Shown here: positions 13,101 to 26,627 of the stretch, piece after piece
How positions within the stretch are numbered: the stretch's first letter is position 1
How the letters are laid out: the number at the start of each line of letters is the position of its first letter
NCBI GenBank assembly: GCA_015350385.1
Contig: WNKI01000002.1
Coordinates: forward strand, 3,775,367 to 3,839,366
DNA from: Aculops lycopersici
Lineage: Eukaryota > Arthropoda > Arachnida > Trombidiformes > Eriophyidae
Direction: 5' to 3'
Length of the DNA: 64,000 nt
Notes under the pieces: generated by a model
Told to the model about the DNA's origin: nothing
Databases searched by the model: none
What the model saw: the letters and a program-made list of their open reading frames with translations, nothing else
Translations under genes and position numbers: made by a program

Positions 13101-16100
13101 GATTGTTATCCAACAAACCACGGCGGTGATAACTCGTCGCTGTTTTTCTCGTCTCAAGTCCACGTAATCGAATGGCCGGCGGCAACAAAGAGGCAGTTTC
13201 GAGAGTCTCAAGAAAGTTTGGTTGCCGTCAGCCTAGAGAGAGAGAGAGAGAGAGAGAGAGACCAATCGACCGATCGATTATAAATCTAACCTCAAACAAG
13301 AATTCAACGTAAGACAAGAGGAGGAGAGACAAAATAGATCGATATGATTCCAAGTTGGAAGTTTAAAGTGCTATTCTTTTTATCGATCTGCCCCATTGAA
13401 CGCGACGGATCCTTCAATCTTCCAATCTGATGGAGGAAAACAATTTGTTTATTGGCCCGTTTACCTGTCTAGTCTCGGCGGCTAATGCTGCTTCTACTTA
13501 GAACAACAGGTTGTCGTTGCTATTGCAAACCAGCACAATGCCAGTCAAGTAACTACTTCAAAACGAAACTTCGGACCTGCGACTAAACGAGCGTTAGGTT
13601 AGCCTTCATGGTGGGAACTTTCTAATCTCTCTTTCTTGGAGATCCCATTTTCATTTGGCTCAAAAAGAGAATGGCCTTTCCGTTTTGACTTGTCTTTTTG
13701 TAGTGGCAAGCAAAAGATAAGCCTGAAAAAGAAAAGCTGCGAACGAGCCGCCAACAGTTTGGCTAAAAATGCAAATTTATCGACAGCCTCGAGCTTCAAC
13801 TCCGAAGGTAGATATCGATTTTTTCCCCCATTCAACTTTCATTGGTAGTGGCCACACACTTTGTCGTGCGTCCACCACTTCGCCGGTCAATAGTCGTCAG
13901 GTAGATAATTGCGCAAAGGTAAGGAAAAAGATGATCATGGCGAGCGAGCTAGCGAGTTAACGATCCAAAGCAAAACTATCGATTCCAATCGAGGGGGAGA
14001 GTTTGCTTGTTGCCACTAATACTTATATTCCTACAAGAAACAACAACAAAAACATCAACGAGCTGCAGTCGTCACTCTGGCCGCCGTTTAGCTTGTTATT
14101 CTCCTCTAGTGGATGGCTCAAATGGTCCGTCGGTCGGTCGGTTGGTCGTCGGCTAGACAAGTTAACGAGAATAGTAGTAGAAGAGTGCGAGATGTAAATG
14201 TAAATCACCCGCCAAGAAGTCGGGACTCAACAGGTGCACAGTAAGCTTATGTTCATCCGTGTGATTGAGATACAAGAAACATGGGGCAAGTTAACTAGGC
14301 TTCGTATCGAGTGCGAGGGGAAATGTCGTTTTCAATTGTCGTGACCCAAATTCGTGAAAAATCATGAACTTTCGCTCTGATACTTAACCCAAAGTCGCTG
14401 CATGCTTCGGAAAGAGTTAGTTTTTTTGATCAAATGAAAAATTAAGTCCGTGCCTGTAGTTTGATTTAGTTCAGCTCAACTTAGCTTAGCTTAGCTTTGC
14501 CTAACAAAGTGTCCCGTGTCTAGTTTATTGAAGGTGGTAGTAGTAGTAGTAGTAGTAGTCAACTGGATATCAAGAGGAAACTGATCTTAGTTGCGAGACC
14601 GCAGCTAGGATCAATTTCAGCAGGTAAATTGGGGAATGCAAGTGGCGAAAGTTCAACTTCCTGGCAACGAAGGCGACGGTTGTGGGCAAAAGACGGCCAA
14701 GGACTGCAAACACACGACTTTTTGTATGTTGCATCATCAGGTGGTTGGTCGTGGTCGCCCAAGAGTCAAGTGGGCAGCAGTGGCGCCAACTTGCTACCTG
14801 CCCTCTTCTACTCATTATTCAAAAGGTAGTCGTGGCATAGGTAATGACTCTTCCCGTCGTGGTCCCGCCGTCGCCGCCGCCGCCGTCTTCATTTACCTGA
14901 AGCTCAGGTGTTTAGAGCGAGTTCCAGTGAAGCAAAAACGGGTCCCGCCCGTTTCATCGGCGTCGCTTTCGTTCGTAGTCGAGAAACAATTGAAATTAAT
15001 ACACACGGGCATACTCGACCGCTCGCCTTGGAGTGCAAAAAGTTCTTTGCAACAGGTGGTGGCGTATTGTTTAGTGTTTGCTTCAACTTTCTGTGTGCTT
15101 TGGAGAGTGTAATCTGGCGGCGGCGCCCACTCCAAACGCCACAGGTGTTATCCCACCGGCGCTCATCGAAATATTGTTATCATCTTTCGCTCGCCTATCT
15201 GAACTTGAAACAAGCAGATTAATTTCAGTTGATGGCGACGGAAACAAAACTCGTTGCCTTCTGTGTCGCTTTAGTTAGTGTTTCTGCTTTTATTGCTGGT
15301 TTCGCGACCTAAATGAGCCTCGGCGCCGCCAACAGGAAAGGATGCTGTCTAGACTGATTACCTGGACAAACATTCGCCAACTCGCTTGGCCCGGGGGTTT
15401 CTATGTACAGGAATTCCCATTGGGCACACGAGACTCGACAATAAAATGGGCGCAACAAAGAAATTCCGCCCTTATTGCCATCGTGGTCGTCGAGGTCGTT
15501 GTTTTGACCGTTGGCCTCGGAAATCTAAAACATTTCAACTCTTCGTTTTTTGTGTTTCTCTCTCTCTTTGTTTGGACGCTTACGTAATGGGCGTTCGTGA
15601 AAAAAGTAAAAAAGGCGCCAGCAACAGGTGCGCCCAGATTGGTCAAGTTGGAAATCTCATAGCGAGGATTCCATCATTGTTTCTCACGTAGTCGACTGTG
15701 TTTGCTGGTGGCCAAATAATCTCGCTATCTATGGTGCTGCTGCTATATTTTTTGCTGACTTTGTATCCTGCAGCTCACCAATGAACTTGAATGAGCCATT
15801 TTCTTTGGCAATCGACCGGAAACAATGAAAATGGAGAGCAACGGCGGTAACAGCCTCAGCGGTATATGATAATTTATATGTGAGCTTTTCATTTGGCCAG
15901 CTGGCCAATTTATCATGAGCAGTCTCTGAGTTTGGATGAATTTTTCAAGTTGGCCTGTTAGTTGGCAGATTGCACGCAACCAACTTTACCGACGGCTACC
16001 TTCAATCTATGAGAACTAGCTAGCCGGTCAGAAAAATAAAACATAAAAAATTCCAGGTGTCGACTGATCACCTGATGCGATAGTCATCGAGACAAAGTCG

Positions 16101-19100
16101 AAACAAGAGCACAAACCAACTCACCGGAAGCTTGGACTTTTAACTTTTGTTGGCACATTGAATCTTCTGCTCTTTTCATCTCAATTATTTTTTCATCTCA
16201 GTTATTCTGCTCCTTCAACTGACAGTCAATCACTAATCTCATGCTAGTCAATCAACAACGTGAATTTGATCTGATCAAATCTCCTGCCCAACCAGAGAGC
16301 AGCAGAGAAAAAGCCAAAAATTGCAAGGAGAATTTGCTTCGTCCATTCACTAAACATGCAAATGAACACCCACACGAGCTCCTCAGCAGGTAGAAGTTGC
16401 TGCTGCTACTGCATCCACTTGGCTTGATAGTTTACATCAACCAACCATCGAGTTTAAGCCTCTTGCACTGGATACTAACTCTCTCATGGATGCCGGAAAT
16501 GAGCTTGCTTCAGGCGGAGCAAGTGTAACAACAAGTGTAGCATAACTTTCGTCCAATGAGCTCGCAGCGGGCGGCGATGCAACTAGTAGATTGAGATGCA
16601 GAATAAGTGGGCTAGAAAGAGAGAGAGACAGGGATAAATTTAAAGGTAACTTCAAGTCAAAAGTCGTTGCAAAAATTTCCGTGGCACCATCAGTCAACAG
16701 GTCGGTCGAGTCGCTGACAGGTTAACGCTTGATTATAATTAATTGTTTTCAATGCTTTCAAAAATAAATGAATGAATGAATAAATATGTGAGACAAGTGG
16801 TAGTCAACAAGTGGTCGAGATAAGAGTTTTAGCACTTTTGTAACGGTTTGAAGTTTTTTCTATCTCCTCTCATGTCTAGTCAGTTGTTTCAGGTGACCAA
16901 ACTCTAGATGCTCGAGCCAGCGACCGGGACCAACGGACCAAAAAATCCTTGAGAGTCATGGAATAAGTACTTACCTGTTGTCATAATGGGCAACAACGAC
17001 TGTCAGAAGGACAACGAGTTATGTTAGAGTTAACAGCGCAACTTGATGTTATATCATATCTCTTGTGCTTGAATTTTTCTACTTTGTCGTTCGATATCTC
17101 GGTCTCTTTTCGTTTAGCTTGAGAGTTTGAACATCTAAAGGTGAACAGTGGCAACGAGACGCAACGCGATAGTTGTCGCTCTTTTGTTGAGGCCGCCGGT
17201 CGAAGTTGAAGTTGAAATTGAAATTGAGCTTGCCAATTATTGTTTCGATTCGAACTCAAATTGGAATCTGCGCCAACAAGTGGCCCTCATTTAGCTTCTT
17301 AATCTGGACTTTTGTTGCCTTCTCTTTGTTTGATAAAAGCTTCTAACTAAGCTCCACTTGCCACACGCAAACTTGGCTCTTCCGCGGAGGGCGTTTAGTT
17401 TTATTTTAAACGCTCAATCTACTATCCGCCTCCTATTAGAGCTCCTCTTCCTTCAGAACAAACTGAAAGCCGATCGGATTTGACCGAATCTCCAGCTTAA
17501 GGCCAACTGGCAACTCGCTGATGATGATGCCACTTGGCCACTTTGTTGCTGCTCACTTTGGTCTGACTGCTCGAACTGTTGCCACTTGTTGCCTCTGCCG
17601 CTACCTCTGCTTCTGATATCTGCAAGCCTCCCGTTTCCTTTCGCGAGTATCGCAGCTTTGCAACTCCAAAATCTTCTACCAACGCTCCTACTACTGCTAC
17701 TCCTCTTCCCTCTACCTATTTGCCCAGCTTTAGCATGAGCCAACTAGCCAATCAGCCGGCTTTCGTTGAACGGTCCAAGTATCCGTTTTGTGCTCACGCT
17801 TCCCTTCTCCTCTCTTTCCAAATCCTCTTGTATTTTAGCTTGAGATTCCTCTTTATTCCGTCGCTCCTTTTGCCACAGCAAACTCTCATGTGATCCAACA
17901 ACAAACGGACTACAATCAGCTGACTCGCTTGCTTGCAAAACTCAGTCAGAGGACAAGCTAAATAGACTGACTTTGCCGTAGTCGTCGTCGGCGTTTCTAT
18001 CGCTTCTGTCGGCGGTAGTTATTTTGCGAGCGACTTGCTTCTTTGGCAGCGGCAATAGCAGCGGCGCAAGTCCAGCGGCCAATTTCCGTTGCGCAACGAC
18101 GGCGCTACCATTGGCAAGGTCCAAGTCGCAACCTTGCGAGCGCAAGCGCAACTCGGCGCACAGGTAAGAGCAACGCCAGTAAGACAGCCACAACAGGTGG
18201 CCACCTCGTTGCCGTCTCCACAGAGTAGCCGCGACTCGTTGTTCACCTATCGTCGTGCGCACTAATCGGTTGTCCGCTCGGCGAGAGATCGCACACGACA
18301 AGCAGCGCGGCCATAGAGCGCAGGTGAGAGTATCAGCAGGTAGGCTAGACGATAACGAGTGGTTTGTCGGTTGGTTGGTTTGTTACTGAGTTAGCCTAGA
18401 AACAAACGCACTCGATGTCAGCCATCTAGTTAGTGGTGGTTAGTTAGTGGTGCTCATCGATCAGTAGGAATAGTATTGGTAGTTGTATTGGTTAGACAAA
18501 AAGAAGAAGAAACGAGCAACAAGATGGTTAAGTTCCGCTAGTTTGCACACGAAAACGACAACCTGTTGATAGCTTCAAATGATACAACCTGCAACGCGCC
18601 ACCGAGAGATTTGATCTAGAGCTTCCTGGTTTGCGTGTGCATTTTGCCGCTCATATCTTGGTGCTATCTTCTGTTGGCCAGTCAGTCAGTCAGGCAGTCG
18701 GTTGATCCAGGTAAGCGGTAGTTGCGACTTCGTTATTGATTGATGAGCCGGAGAAGAGTAGCGAGAGAGTTGATAACAAGCTGAGCTAGCCCCTTGCCGT
18801 TGCCTGTTGTATAACTTTTTGATACCTTTATCTCTTCTCCTCTCCTCACTTATCTTCTTTGACTTGCAGCTCTCGAGTTGACGGTTGTTTTATCGTCGGC
18901 GTCGTCTTCTATTGCTCACTTGGGAAAGCGATACAAAGATTTCCCTCTTTCTAGTGAGAGTGTGACTAGAGTCTTACCTGAAAGTCTTGTGGCAGTACAT
19001 TTATGGCATCGACTCGAAGAAGAGAAAGCTAACTGTGACAACTGGCCGCTAGTTCACCGGTTGCCATATTCCCACAGGTGAAAGCGTGCGACTTCCGCCA

Positions 19101-19371
19101 AACTAAGTGGCATTTTTATAACGATACTTAGCAGGCTTTGTGATTGTGAGACGATGAGATGCGACAAAGTACAGCGGCCAAAGTTTAATGGCGTTTCTCA
19201 GGCTGCCAGTAAGCGGCCACCGGAAGTGACAGGCAGCAAATTATTGGGTGAACAGGTGATGTCACGCGATGAGCCTTCAGATGGAAGAGTTTACAGGATT
19301 TATGACAGCATGTAAACGCCGGCAGCCATCCACAAGGTAGTTAGTCTATGTAGATTGGTCATTTAGTCTGA
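10128..19371. other. Long non-coding stretch, no supportable gene
   Basis: About 9.2 kb holds many short overlapping ORFs in all frames, none with recognisable domains or convincing exon structure. Upstream exons of the minus-strand scaffold gene should lie here or further right, but I cannot point to one. Visible content: a (GA)n run at 13235-13261, several CAACARGTGG motifs (15050, 16805, 17274, 17582, 18191) and many CAGGTG or CAGGTAAG strings that look like splice donors without matching exons. Confidence 0.4.
13235..13261. repeat. (GA)n microsatellite
   Basis: An uninterrupted AG dinucleotide run of about 27 bp, read directly. Confidence 0.9.
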
Positions 19372-19626
<255 letters not shown>

Positions 19627-21079
19627 GAAAAGTCACTGTTGCAATTCCCATCCATTCATTTAAAGCCGGCAAAATATATTTGTTTTCGTTGGTTTGAACG
19701 AAGTCCAAGTTGGACATCAAATTCTTCCATTCGAAGACATGACGAAGAGGACGAAGAAAGTGACCTGGAAAAAACAAACAGAATTCTTGGGTTATGTAAT
19801 CGACGAGGTACATTGAGAAAAGACTACCGCCAAGCTTCTTCTTTTTCGGCGGCCTTAATTCTCACATACAAATCATATTTGACGGCGCCACCATCGTTTT
19901 TCTCACTGTAGCAATCATTCGACGACCCGGTAATCTTCTCCCTCATGTAGTGGTGTGGTAAGATAATACAGAAATAACAAATGCAGCAGCAACAACCACC
20001 ACCACAACACAAGGCTACCCCTGCCGTTAAACTGTATCTCTGTCGCCCAGACTGGCGAGCTTATTTCTATCTGGCTAACTAACTGGCTGAACAAAAATGG
20101 CCGACAAGACAGCCGCCGATTAACTTGCGGCTCGCAACCGCAAGTGGCTCGCATCATTCGCCGGCACAAGTTGAAAGGATCACGACATTATCTGGCATAA
20201 ACACAAGCTAATTGTAGCGATAGTCGCAATCAATTTTGCTCTCCTACTTGTTCTTGTTTTGCCTCGAGAGCATCTAACTTGCGATACTTAGATCAGGTTG
20301 TTGGATGAAGGTGATAAGGTGCAAGTTGCTTCTACTGTCGACCCACCGCGGAAAGGTTGGCCAGGGTAAAGCCAATAAAAGCGCCACCTGAGATTCCAGA
20401 ATATGAACTTTGAAGAGAGATAACTGCAAGCATAGGAGGTCAGCTCGAGAAATCAAAATGGAATTGTAGCAAAATCGATAACAAGAGACTTCCCATAGAG
20501 ATTGTACCTGCTTCCGATCTTTACGCTGTCCAAAGATTCCGCTCCAAGAGTCTCGATCCGGAGAAGAATCATTTATTCATCTTTTACCAGTGTGCTTTTC
20601 TATTCTGCTCCCCTGTTCGGGCCCAAATGCATCATGAATATCAACAGTTGTGCTTCTATCGAGTTAGTGGTAATGGATTCATTTTGTTCGGCGTATATCT
20701 CCATACTTCAGGAGCAAATGACAGAAAAATGGTGGAAAAGCATGATCAGGTTGCTGAACTAGAACCTTGAATCAAAAAAGTACCTCCCCTCAAGCCAAAC
20801 TGGAATCAATGCAAATTTTTCAATCAAATCACTGCGAGGACATCGATCATCTGCTTAACTAACAAATTTACACTACCCATCAGCGTGTCTGTTTAGAGCA
20901 ATGACTTATTAGTGTCCATTTGCCAAAACAAAAGTTAAGATTGAGGGTAGGATTCAATATTAACTCAAAATCTGAACTACTCAGCAAGTTTATTTGCACA
21001 TCAGAAGCATGTGGTCGAAATTTAGCGAAAAAACACTAACAAGCTACGAAAATATGCCCATAAGCGGAAATTAGACCCA
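19627..21079. other. Non-coding stretch between microsatellite and duplicated segment
   Basis: No gene is supported. A 62-codon minus-strand frame at 19824-20012 contains a non-repetitive stretch (KITGSSNDCYSEKNDGG and onward) that could be a small exon. It has no known match to me and no clean splice partners. Weak similarity to the sequence left of repeat copy B begins near 20950. Confidence 0.35.
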
Positions 21080-21830
21080 CGATCACGTCGGCGGGCATAA
21101 AAATTGACCCTTTTGTTATTCCGAAATGCTCGAAGGCACCCGGTATTGCAAGCCCAAACTGGAAGTGATACAGCCTCGGCACCCTCTATCAGACCCTCCC
21201 TTTCTCGTCAAGTTCAAGGCTCAGTATTCAACCTCCGGCCACACGAACGCATTCTGAGCATCGTTTGATGCGAGATTCTTTGCCGAACCTATTAGTTTGC
21301 CCTCGACGCTAATTTAGGAGAGAGAACCATCTTAAAAACATTTGTATCTCCGAAACTATGAGCAATAGCATGATGCCGACGCGACCGGAAGCTCAGAATC
21401 ATGCTTCTGAGACGTTTGCAGGGGTCATTTTTATTGTAACTTGCATAACTTTTGCAATATAAGTGACATTTAGAAACGGTTTTTTGCATTATATCCAGTT
21501 CAATAGCACGGATCGATTCCGATAACACTGCATGCTATATACATATCCGAAGAGGATCCATTCCGCCTCAGGTCGCTAGGTGGTAGGGGAGCCCTTGGTC
21601 TAGCAAGATGTTCTAAGGGAACCACTCCTGGCAGGTTCTGCGGCAAGTTGGACTGGAAAACGGGAAAACGGAAGATATCGAATCGAGAATATGGTGGGAT
21701 CCCAAGAACTCGAATCATTTCGAAATGGCATTTTAGGTTATAACTTCGAGTGAGATAAAGATATCGGGACACGAGTTGTAGCATTTTGTTCAACATAACA
21801 CAGCGCATCTATTGAGTACGAGGTTTATCA
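21080..21830. repeat. Direct repeat copy A (~750 bp) with identical 276-bp core
   Basis: This segment aligns along its length with 22833-23583 at an offset of 1753 bp. The flanking parts differ by frequent substitutions and small indels. Positions 21337-21612 are identical base for base to 23090-23365. Both copies keep a 78-codon minus-strand frame over the core, starting MLSESIRAIELDIMQKTV, which has no family I recognise. The two copies point the same way, and the transporter tail lies between them. Ends are approximate because similarity fades gradually. It may be part of a tandem transporter duplication or an unclassified repeat. Confidence 0.85.
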
Positions 21831-21906
21831 TACATAGGTGTCATAATATCGCCCATAAGATATTGAGCGCATTCTATTGTTATACCCAGTGGCCCTTGTA
21901 AAGTTA

Positions 21907-22404
21907 TTACTCAATATCTCTCATGTGATCGGAGAGTTCTTTGCCTTTTGTGTTCTTGATGAATAGTGGCGCAAGGACACAGCAGAGGAACCCGATTGTC
22001 GCAAGAGTTAATAATGTTGATTTGAGTACAATTTTGTCCTCAGTAAGATCGTTGTATAAAAATGGAGCGATAATTGAACCAATCCTGCCAACAAACACCA
22101 AAGCTCCGTGTCCGGTTTGCCTAAGGTTATTTGGATAGAGTTCCAGTGCAATAGTCTCTGCCACTTGGATCCCCACCGAGACACTAAGTTTTCCAATATT
22201 CATAACCCACATGTTGATTGCGTTTCTCAAGGCTAACATTTGTGCCAACGAATAGCCCAGTTGTTGTATCAGCCACCAATTTGCTCCTCTGATTCGTTCA
22301 CCTGTTACATCTGTAAGGTTTGCTTGGGAAACTCTGGCTCCATCAAATAGATTCGAAAGCGGAAAAGCTGGGTTTTCTCGGGTGTTGCTATTAAGACAAA
22401 CCAT
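21907..22404 (-). CDS. SLC22-like organic ion transporter, C-terminal end (partial)
   Basis: This frame encodes the last two or three membrane segments of a major facilitator transporter resembling the organic cation/anion (SLC22) family of the plasma membrane. The diagnostic stretch is ETIALELYPNNLRQTGHGAL, then GRIGSIIAPFLYND. It matches the family's ELYPTxxRxxGxG...ARxGxxxAPF block between TM10 and TM11. It is followed by a hydrophobic TM12 (LLTLATIGFLCCVLAPLFI) and a short polar tail ending in TAA. The first ~57 residues of the open frame do not look like the family. A likely acceptor (aatgttag) would start the exon at 22232. No upstream exons were found, so this is the last exon of a gene with distant exons or a relic from tandem duplication. 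Confidence 0.65.
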   Translation of the reverse strand: MVCLNSNTRENPAFPLSNLFDGARVSQANLTDVTGERIRGANWWLIQQLGYSLAQMLALRNAINMWVMNIGKLSVSVGIQVAETIALELYPNNLRQTGHGALVFVGRIGSIIAPFLYNDLTEDKIVLKSTLLTLATIGFLCCVLAPLFIKNTKGKELSDHMRDIE

Positions 22405-22832
22405 CGTAAGTCAGTCAAAATTTGAATCTCTCCTTTTGTTCTCTGCCACTTAACTCTCTCATGTTCGAATTTTGATATGAAAAGATTGTGCTATCGCTGA
22501 ATTATTACCCTCTTTCCGAAAAGTAACTCTCCCTAGACCAGAGGTCGCCATATTTGACTGGATGCGAATTCCTCAACCAAAACACTACTAGGCAATAGCT
22601 TGATATGATGACTGCTTAATTAGCATCGTTTGTGGGCGTATCTTTTAGCGAAGCTGACATTTTGGGGCCCATCGATATCACCAAGAATGTCGACCAAGAA
22701 TGTGAGTAAAGATTGATGCATAATCTAAAATATTCAGCAGGTGTCCAGCTAAACGAGCAACCTGTAGTGTGAATCAAGCGAACGAATCTGTGTGGATTAC
22801 GGAGTTACGTCGATAAGAGGAAATCAGACCCA

Positions 22833-23583
22833 TTATCACATCGGCGGGCATAAAAATTGACCCTTTCGTTATTCTGAAATGCTCGAAGGCACCCGGTATT
22901 GCTAGCCCAAACTGGAAGTGATACAGCCTCGGCACACCCTATCAGACCCTACCTTTCTCGACCAGTTTGAGGCTCAGTTTCCAATCTCCGGGCCCACGAT
23001 TGCATTTTGATTAGCATACCTTCCGAAATTCTTCGCTAAATCTATCAGTTTGCCCTCGACGCTAATTTAGGCGAAAGAACAATTTCAAGAACATTTGTAT
23101 CTCCGAAACTATGAGCAATAGCATGATGCCGACGCGACCGGAAGCTCAGAATCATGCTTCTGAGACGTTTGCAGGGGTCATTTTTATTGTAACTTGCATA
23201 ACTTTTGCAATATAAGTGACATTTAGAAACGGTTTTTTGCATTATATCCAGTTCAATAGCACGGATCGATTCCGATAACACTGCATGCTATATACATATC
23301 CGAAGAGGATCCATTCCGCCTCAGGTCGCTAGGTGGTAGGGGAGCCCTTGGTCTAGCAAGATGTTTTAAAGGAACCACTCTTGGCAGGTTCTGCGGCAGG
23401 TTGGGCTGAAAAACAGGAAAAAGAAGAATCTAGGGTAGGGGACATTTTTAAATCCCCGGGAACCCTCATGCTATCGATTCACTTTCTTGGGTATAACTTG
23501 GAAACTAAACAAGATATCGAGATTTAGATTTCAGCGTTGTGTTCCTTATATCACAGCGCATCTATGTTGAATACGGTTTAATT
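22833..23583. repeat. Direct repeat copy B (~750 bp) with identical 276-bp core
   Basis: Partner of copy A. Its core at 23090-23365 is identical to 21337-21612, while both flanks have diverged. It ends about 80 bp before the stop codon of the large Gln-rich gene, and no second transporter tail follows it, so any tandem unit is incomplete here. Its minus-strand frame matches that of copy A except for three residues near the C-terminus (VLEI against VFKM). Confidence 0.85.
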
Positions 23584-23666
23584 CTATTTAACACGACATA
23601 GCCATGCGCGAGAGTTGTGTACAAGGTAGTGGTCTCTTTGGGATTCACTAATTATTAATAATTTAA

Positions 23667-26577
23667 TTAATAGTTTGAAGTTGTGGTGGCCGAGCCTGAG
23701 GAGCTGAACTCGCTCGAGTTCTCTGGGCTCGAGTTCGGCCGGCTAATGTTCTCATTGTTCTCGGGCAGAGCTGACACCGATTCCTGGTTGGTCACTTCCG
23801 TTTGCTCTTGGATAGCCTGTTGCTGTTCTTGCTGCTGCTGGTTGTTGTTTTGCATTGAGCTCAATCTACTTGGCTCAAATTGAAGCGGATTAAAGGTATC
23901 TAGAAGCTGATAAGCGCTTGGGTATCCGTTGTTTGAGTTTGAGTTTTCGCCCCTACTGAAGCTACCGGTGTCTTGCGAGGAGTAAAAGTTGTCGCCGTTA
24001 TTGTTGTTGTTGTTGTTGTACTGATTCCTCTGCCAGTTGCTCAATCTGTTGTTTGACCTCAATGGCTGAGCCAATTTAGTTCCCTGCTGCTGGTTCTGTT
24101 GCCTACTGTTTTTGGCCACCTGTTGCCTGGCCGACTTTGTGTTGCCACCTCTTTGCATTGCCAAGTTACTGGGCGCCTCCTTTTGCTTGAGTGCTCCTTG
24201 CGACACCTGTGAGCTGAATTTGGTTTGCGACTCCTCGCGAGTCTTCTGAGCTTGCGGTCGGGTGATTCTAGTTGGTGGCCTCAAGGTGGTTGTTGGTTGC
24301 TGTGGAATCTCCTCTTGTTGTTGTTGCTGCTGTTGTTGTTGTGGCAACTGCTCCTGAACTTGAGAGGTTTTGACTTCCTCTTGTCGAACCTGTTGCTGTT
24401 GCTGTTGCGGAATCTGGGGTACCTCTTGGATTTCCTGTTGCTTCTCCTGCTGAATTTGCTGTAGTTGTTGTGGTTGTTGTTGGGGTTCCTCAGTTTGAGC
24501 TTGTTGTTGTTGTTGTTGTTGTTGCAGTTGCACCTCGACGTTATCCTTCTTTTGTTCCTCTTCCGGTTGGAAACTCTGCTGCTGCTGCTGTTGCTCTTCT
24601 TGTCTTGGTGGCTCGACTACCTGTTGTTGTTGTTGTTGTTGTATTGGCTGCTGCTGTTGTTGCTCCTCCTGAACTTGGACCTGTTGTTGCTGGTTCTGCT
24701 CCTGCTGGTTCCCCTGTTGCTGCTCTAGTTGTTGTTGCTGCGGCTGCTGGATCTGCTGTGGAATCTGCGGTATCTCCGGTTGGCTAAAATTGTCTTGCTG
24801 TTGCTGCTGCATCTGAGCACCCTTTTGCTCCTGAATTTGCTCAACCTGTTGTTGTTGTTGTTGTTGAAATTGTGGTTCTTGGCTAATCGCCGACTGAGTG
24901 GTAGCCGGCTGCTCTTGGTCCTCGTTGCTGACATTAGTTTGTTGGACCTGTTGAATTTGCTGCTGTTGCTGAGGCTCCTCTCTCACTTGTTGCTGTTGGA
25001 TTTGTTGGGGCTCCTTTCGGAATTGTTGTTGGACATTTACCTCCTCTCTGACCTGCTGCACTGGCTGCTCCTCTCTAGCTGGCTCGATGTTCACATGTTG
25101 CTGTTGCTGCTGTGGTATTTGTGGCACCTCCTCACTTTGTTGTTGTTGTTGTTGTTGCTGTTGCTGTTGTTGTTGGGGTTCCTCATTGAAAGTTTGCTGC
25201 TGTTGCAACTGTGATTGTTTTTGTTGTTGAATCTGTTGTTGAGGCTCCTCCTTGACTTGCTCGTCGACAGCCTGTTGAAAGGATTGCTGCTGTTGAACGA
25301 TTGGCTGCAGTTGTAGTTGTTTTAGTTGCTGTTGCTCTTGTGGCGGCTCCTCTCTCACTTGTTGGAATTGCTCCTGCAGTTGGACTTCCTGTTGAAATTG
25401 CTGTTGTGGTACCTCCTCCTTGATCTGTTGAGTCTGTGGCTCGTCCCTTGCCTGCTGGACGGGCTCCTGTTGCTGCTGGATAAACTTCGGTACCTCTTCG
25501 GCCAACTTGACACTCTTGCCAGATTGAACCACCTGCTTGGCTGTCTGTTGCCTCGCCTCCTTCCTTCTCTTGGTCGATGGTGAGACTGATGGTCTCGGCC
25601 TCTTAGTCTCAGTTGGAGATTGTTGTTGTTGTTGATCCTGTTGTCTGAGCTGCTTTGTGGCCTTCAGTTGCTGGGCTGGCGTTCGAATGACTGGCCCGTC
25701 CACCTTTACCTTTCTTCCCTTGACACCTTCGCGAATGATTGGTCTTTGCGTGGTGGTTGTGCTAGTTGTGGCCACAGGAAGAGGATTGGTCTTCGTTGGT
25801 TCGTTGAAGTCATCAGTTTGCTGCTGCTGCTGATGCTGCTGTTGCTGTTGCAATTGGGACAAATCTTGTCTTTGCTGCTCCACAGCTTGAGCTAGAGCCT
25901 CTTCCTGTTGCTGGACTTGCTGTTGTTGCACTTGTGGAGCTACAACTGGACTCTGTATGGTCTTACCTTTTGCAGCTGGCGATGTGAATTTGTTTAAAGT
26001 TTTACGGAAAGTGCTCTTTAGCTTGCCGCCCTTAACGCCGCTAGGAGCCACTCGCTCGGGTTCGCGCTGTTGTGGTACAAAGGCTTGCTCCTCACTTGGA
26101 ACAGGTAGTTGTTGTTGTTGCTGAGGAATCACTTGTTGCTCTTGTTGCTTGGGCTGCTCATCGAATCCTGACTCGTCTCTGATATTCTGCTGCTGCTGGG
26201 CCTCAAATCCTTTGGTTGGCTGTAATAGTTGCGGCTGTGCCTGCTGCTCTGGCTGGTATTGCTGTTGTGGTTGCTCATTTACCTGCTCCTGTTGGACAAT
26301 TGGAACCCATCCATCAAACTTCTTGCCCTCTGCAGCGGCCGCCGGCAACTTGATCGGCTGCCTCTGAGGCACCTGAACTTGCTCATCATCAAATTGTTGC
26401 TGTTGCTGTTGTTGAATAGGCTGCTGCTGCTGCTCAAATCTCGGTTGCTCTGGCTCAATGGTCACCTGTCTCTGTTGCTCGATTGGTTGCTCCTGACGTT
26501 GGGGTTCAATTTTCTGCTGCTCCTCGGATTGAGGGTTCGGTCTCGGCGCGGGCTGTCTAATTGACTTAACAGGTGCC

Positions 26578-26627
<50 letters not shown>

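Noticed and set aside
21080..23583. Direct repeats read as LTRs of a retroelement
   Set aside because: The 1-kb interior holds a transporter tail, with no gag, pol, primer-binding site or polypurine tract seen, and the copies have unequal divergence along their length.
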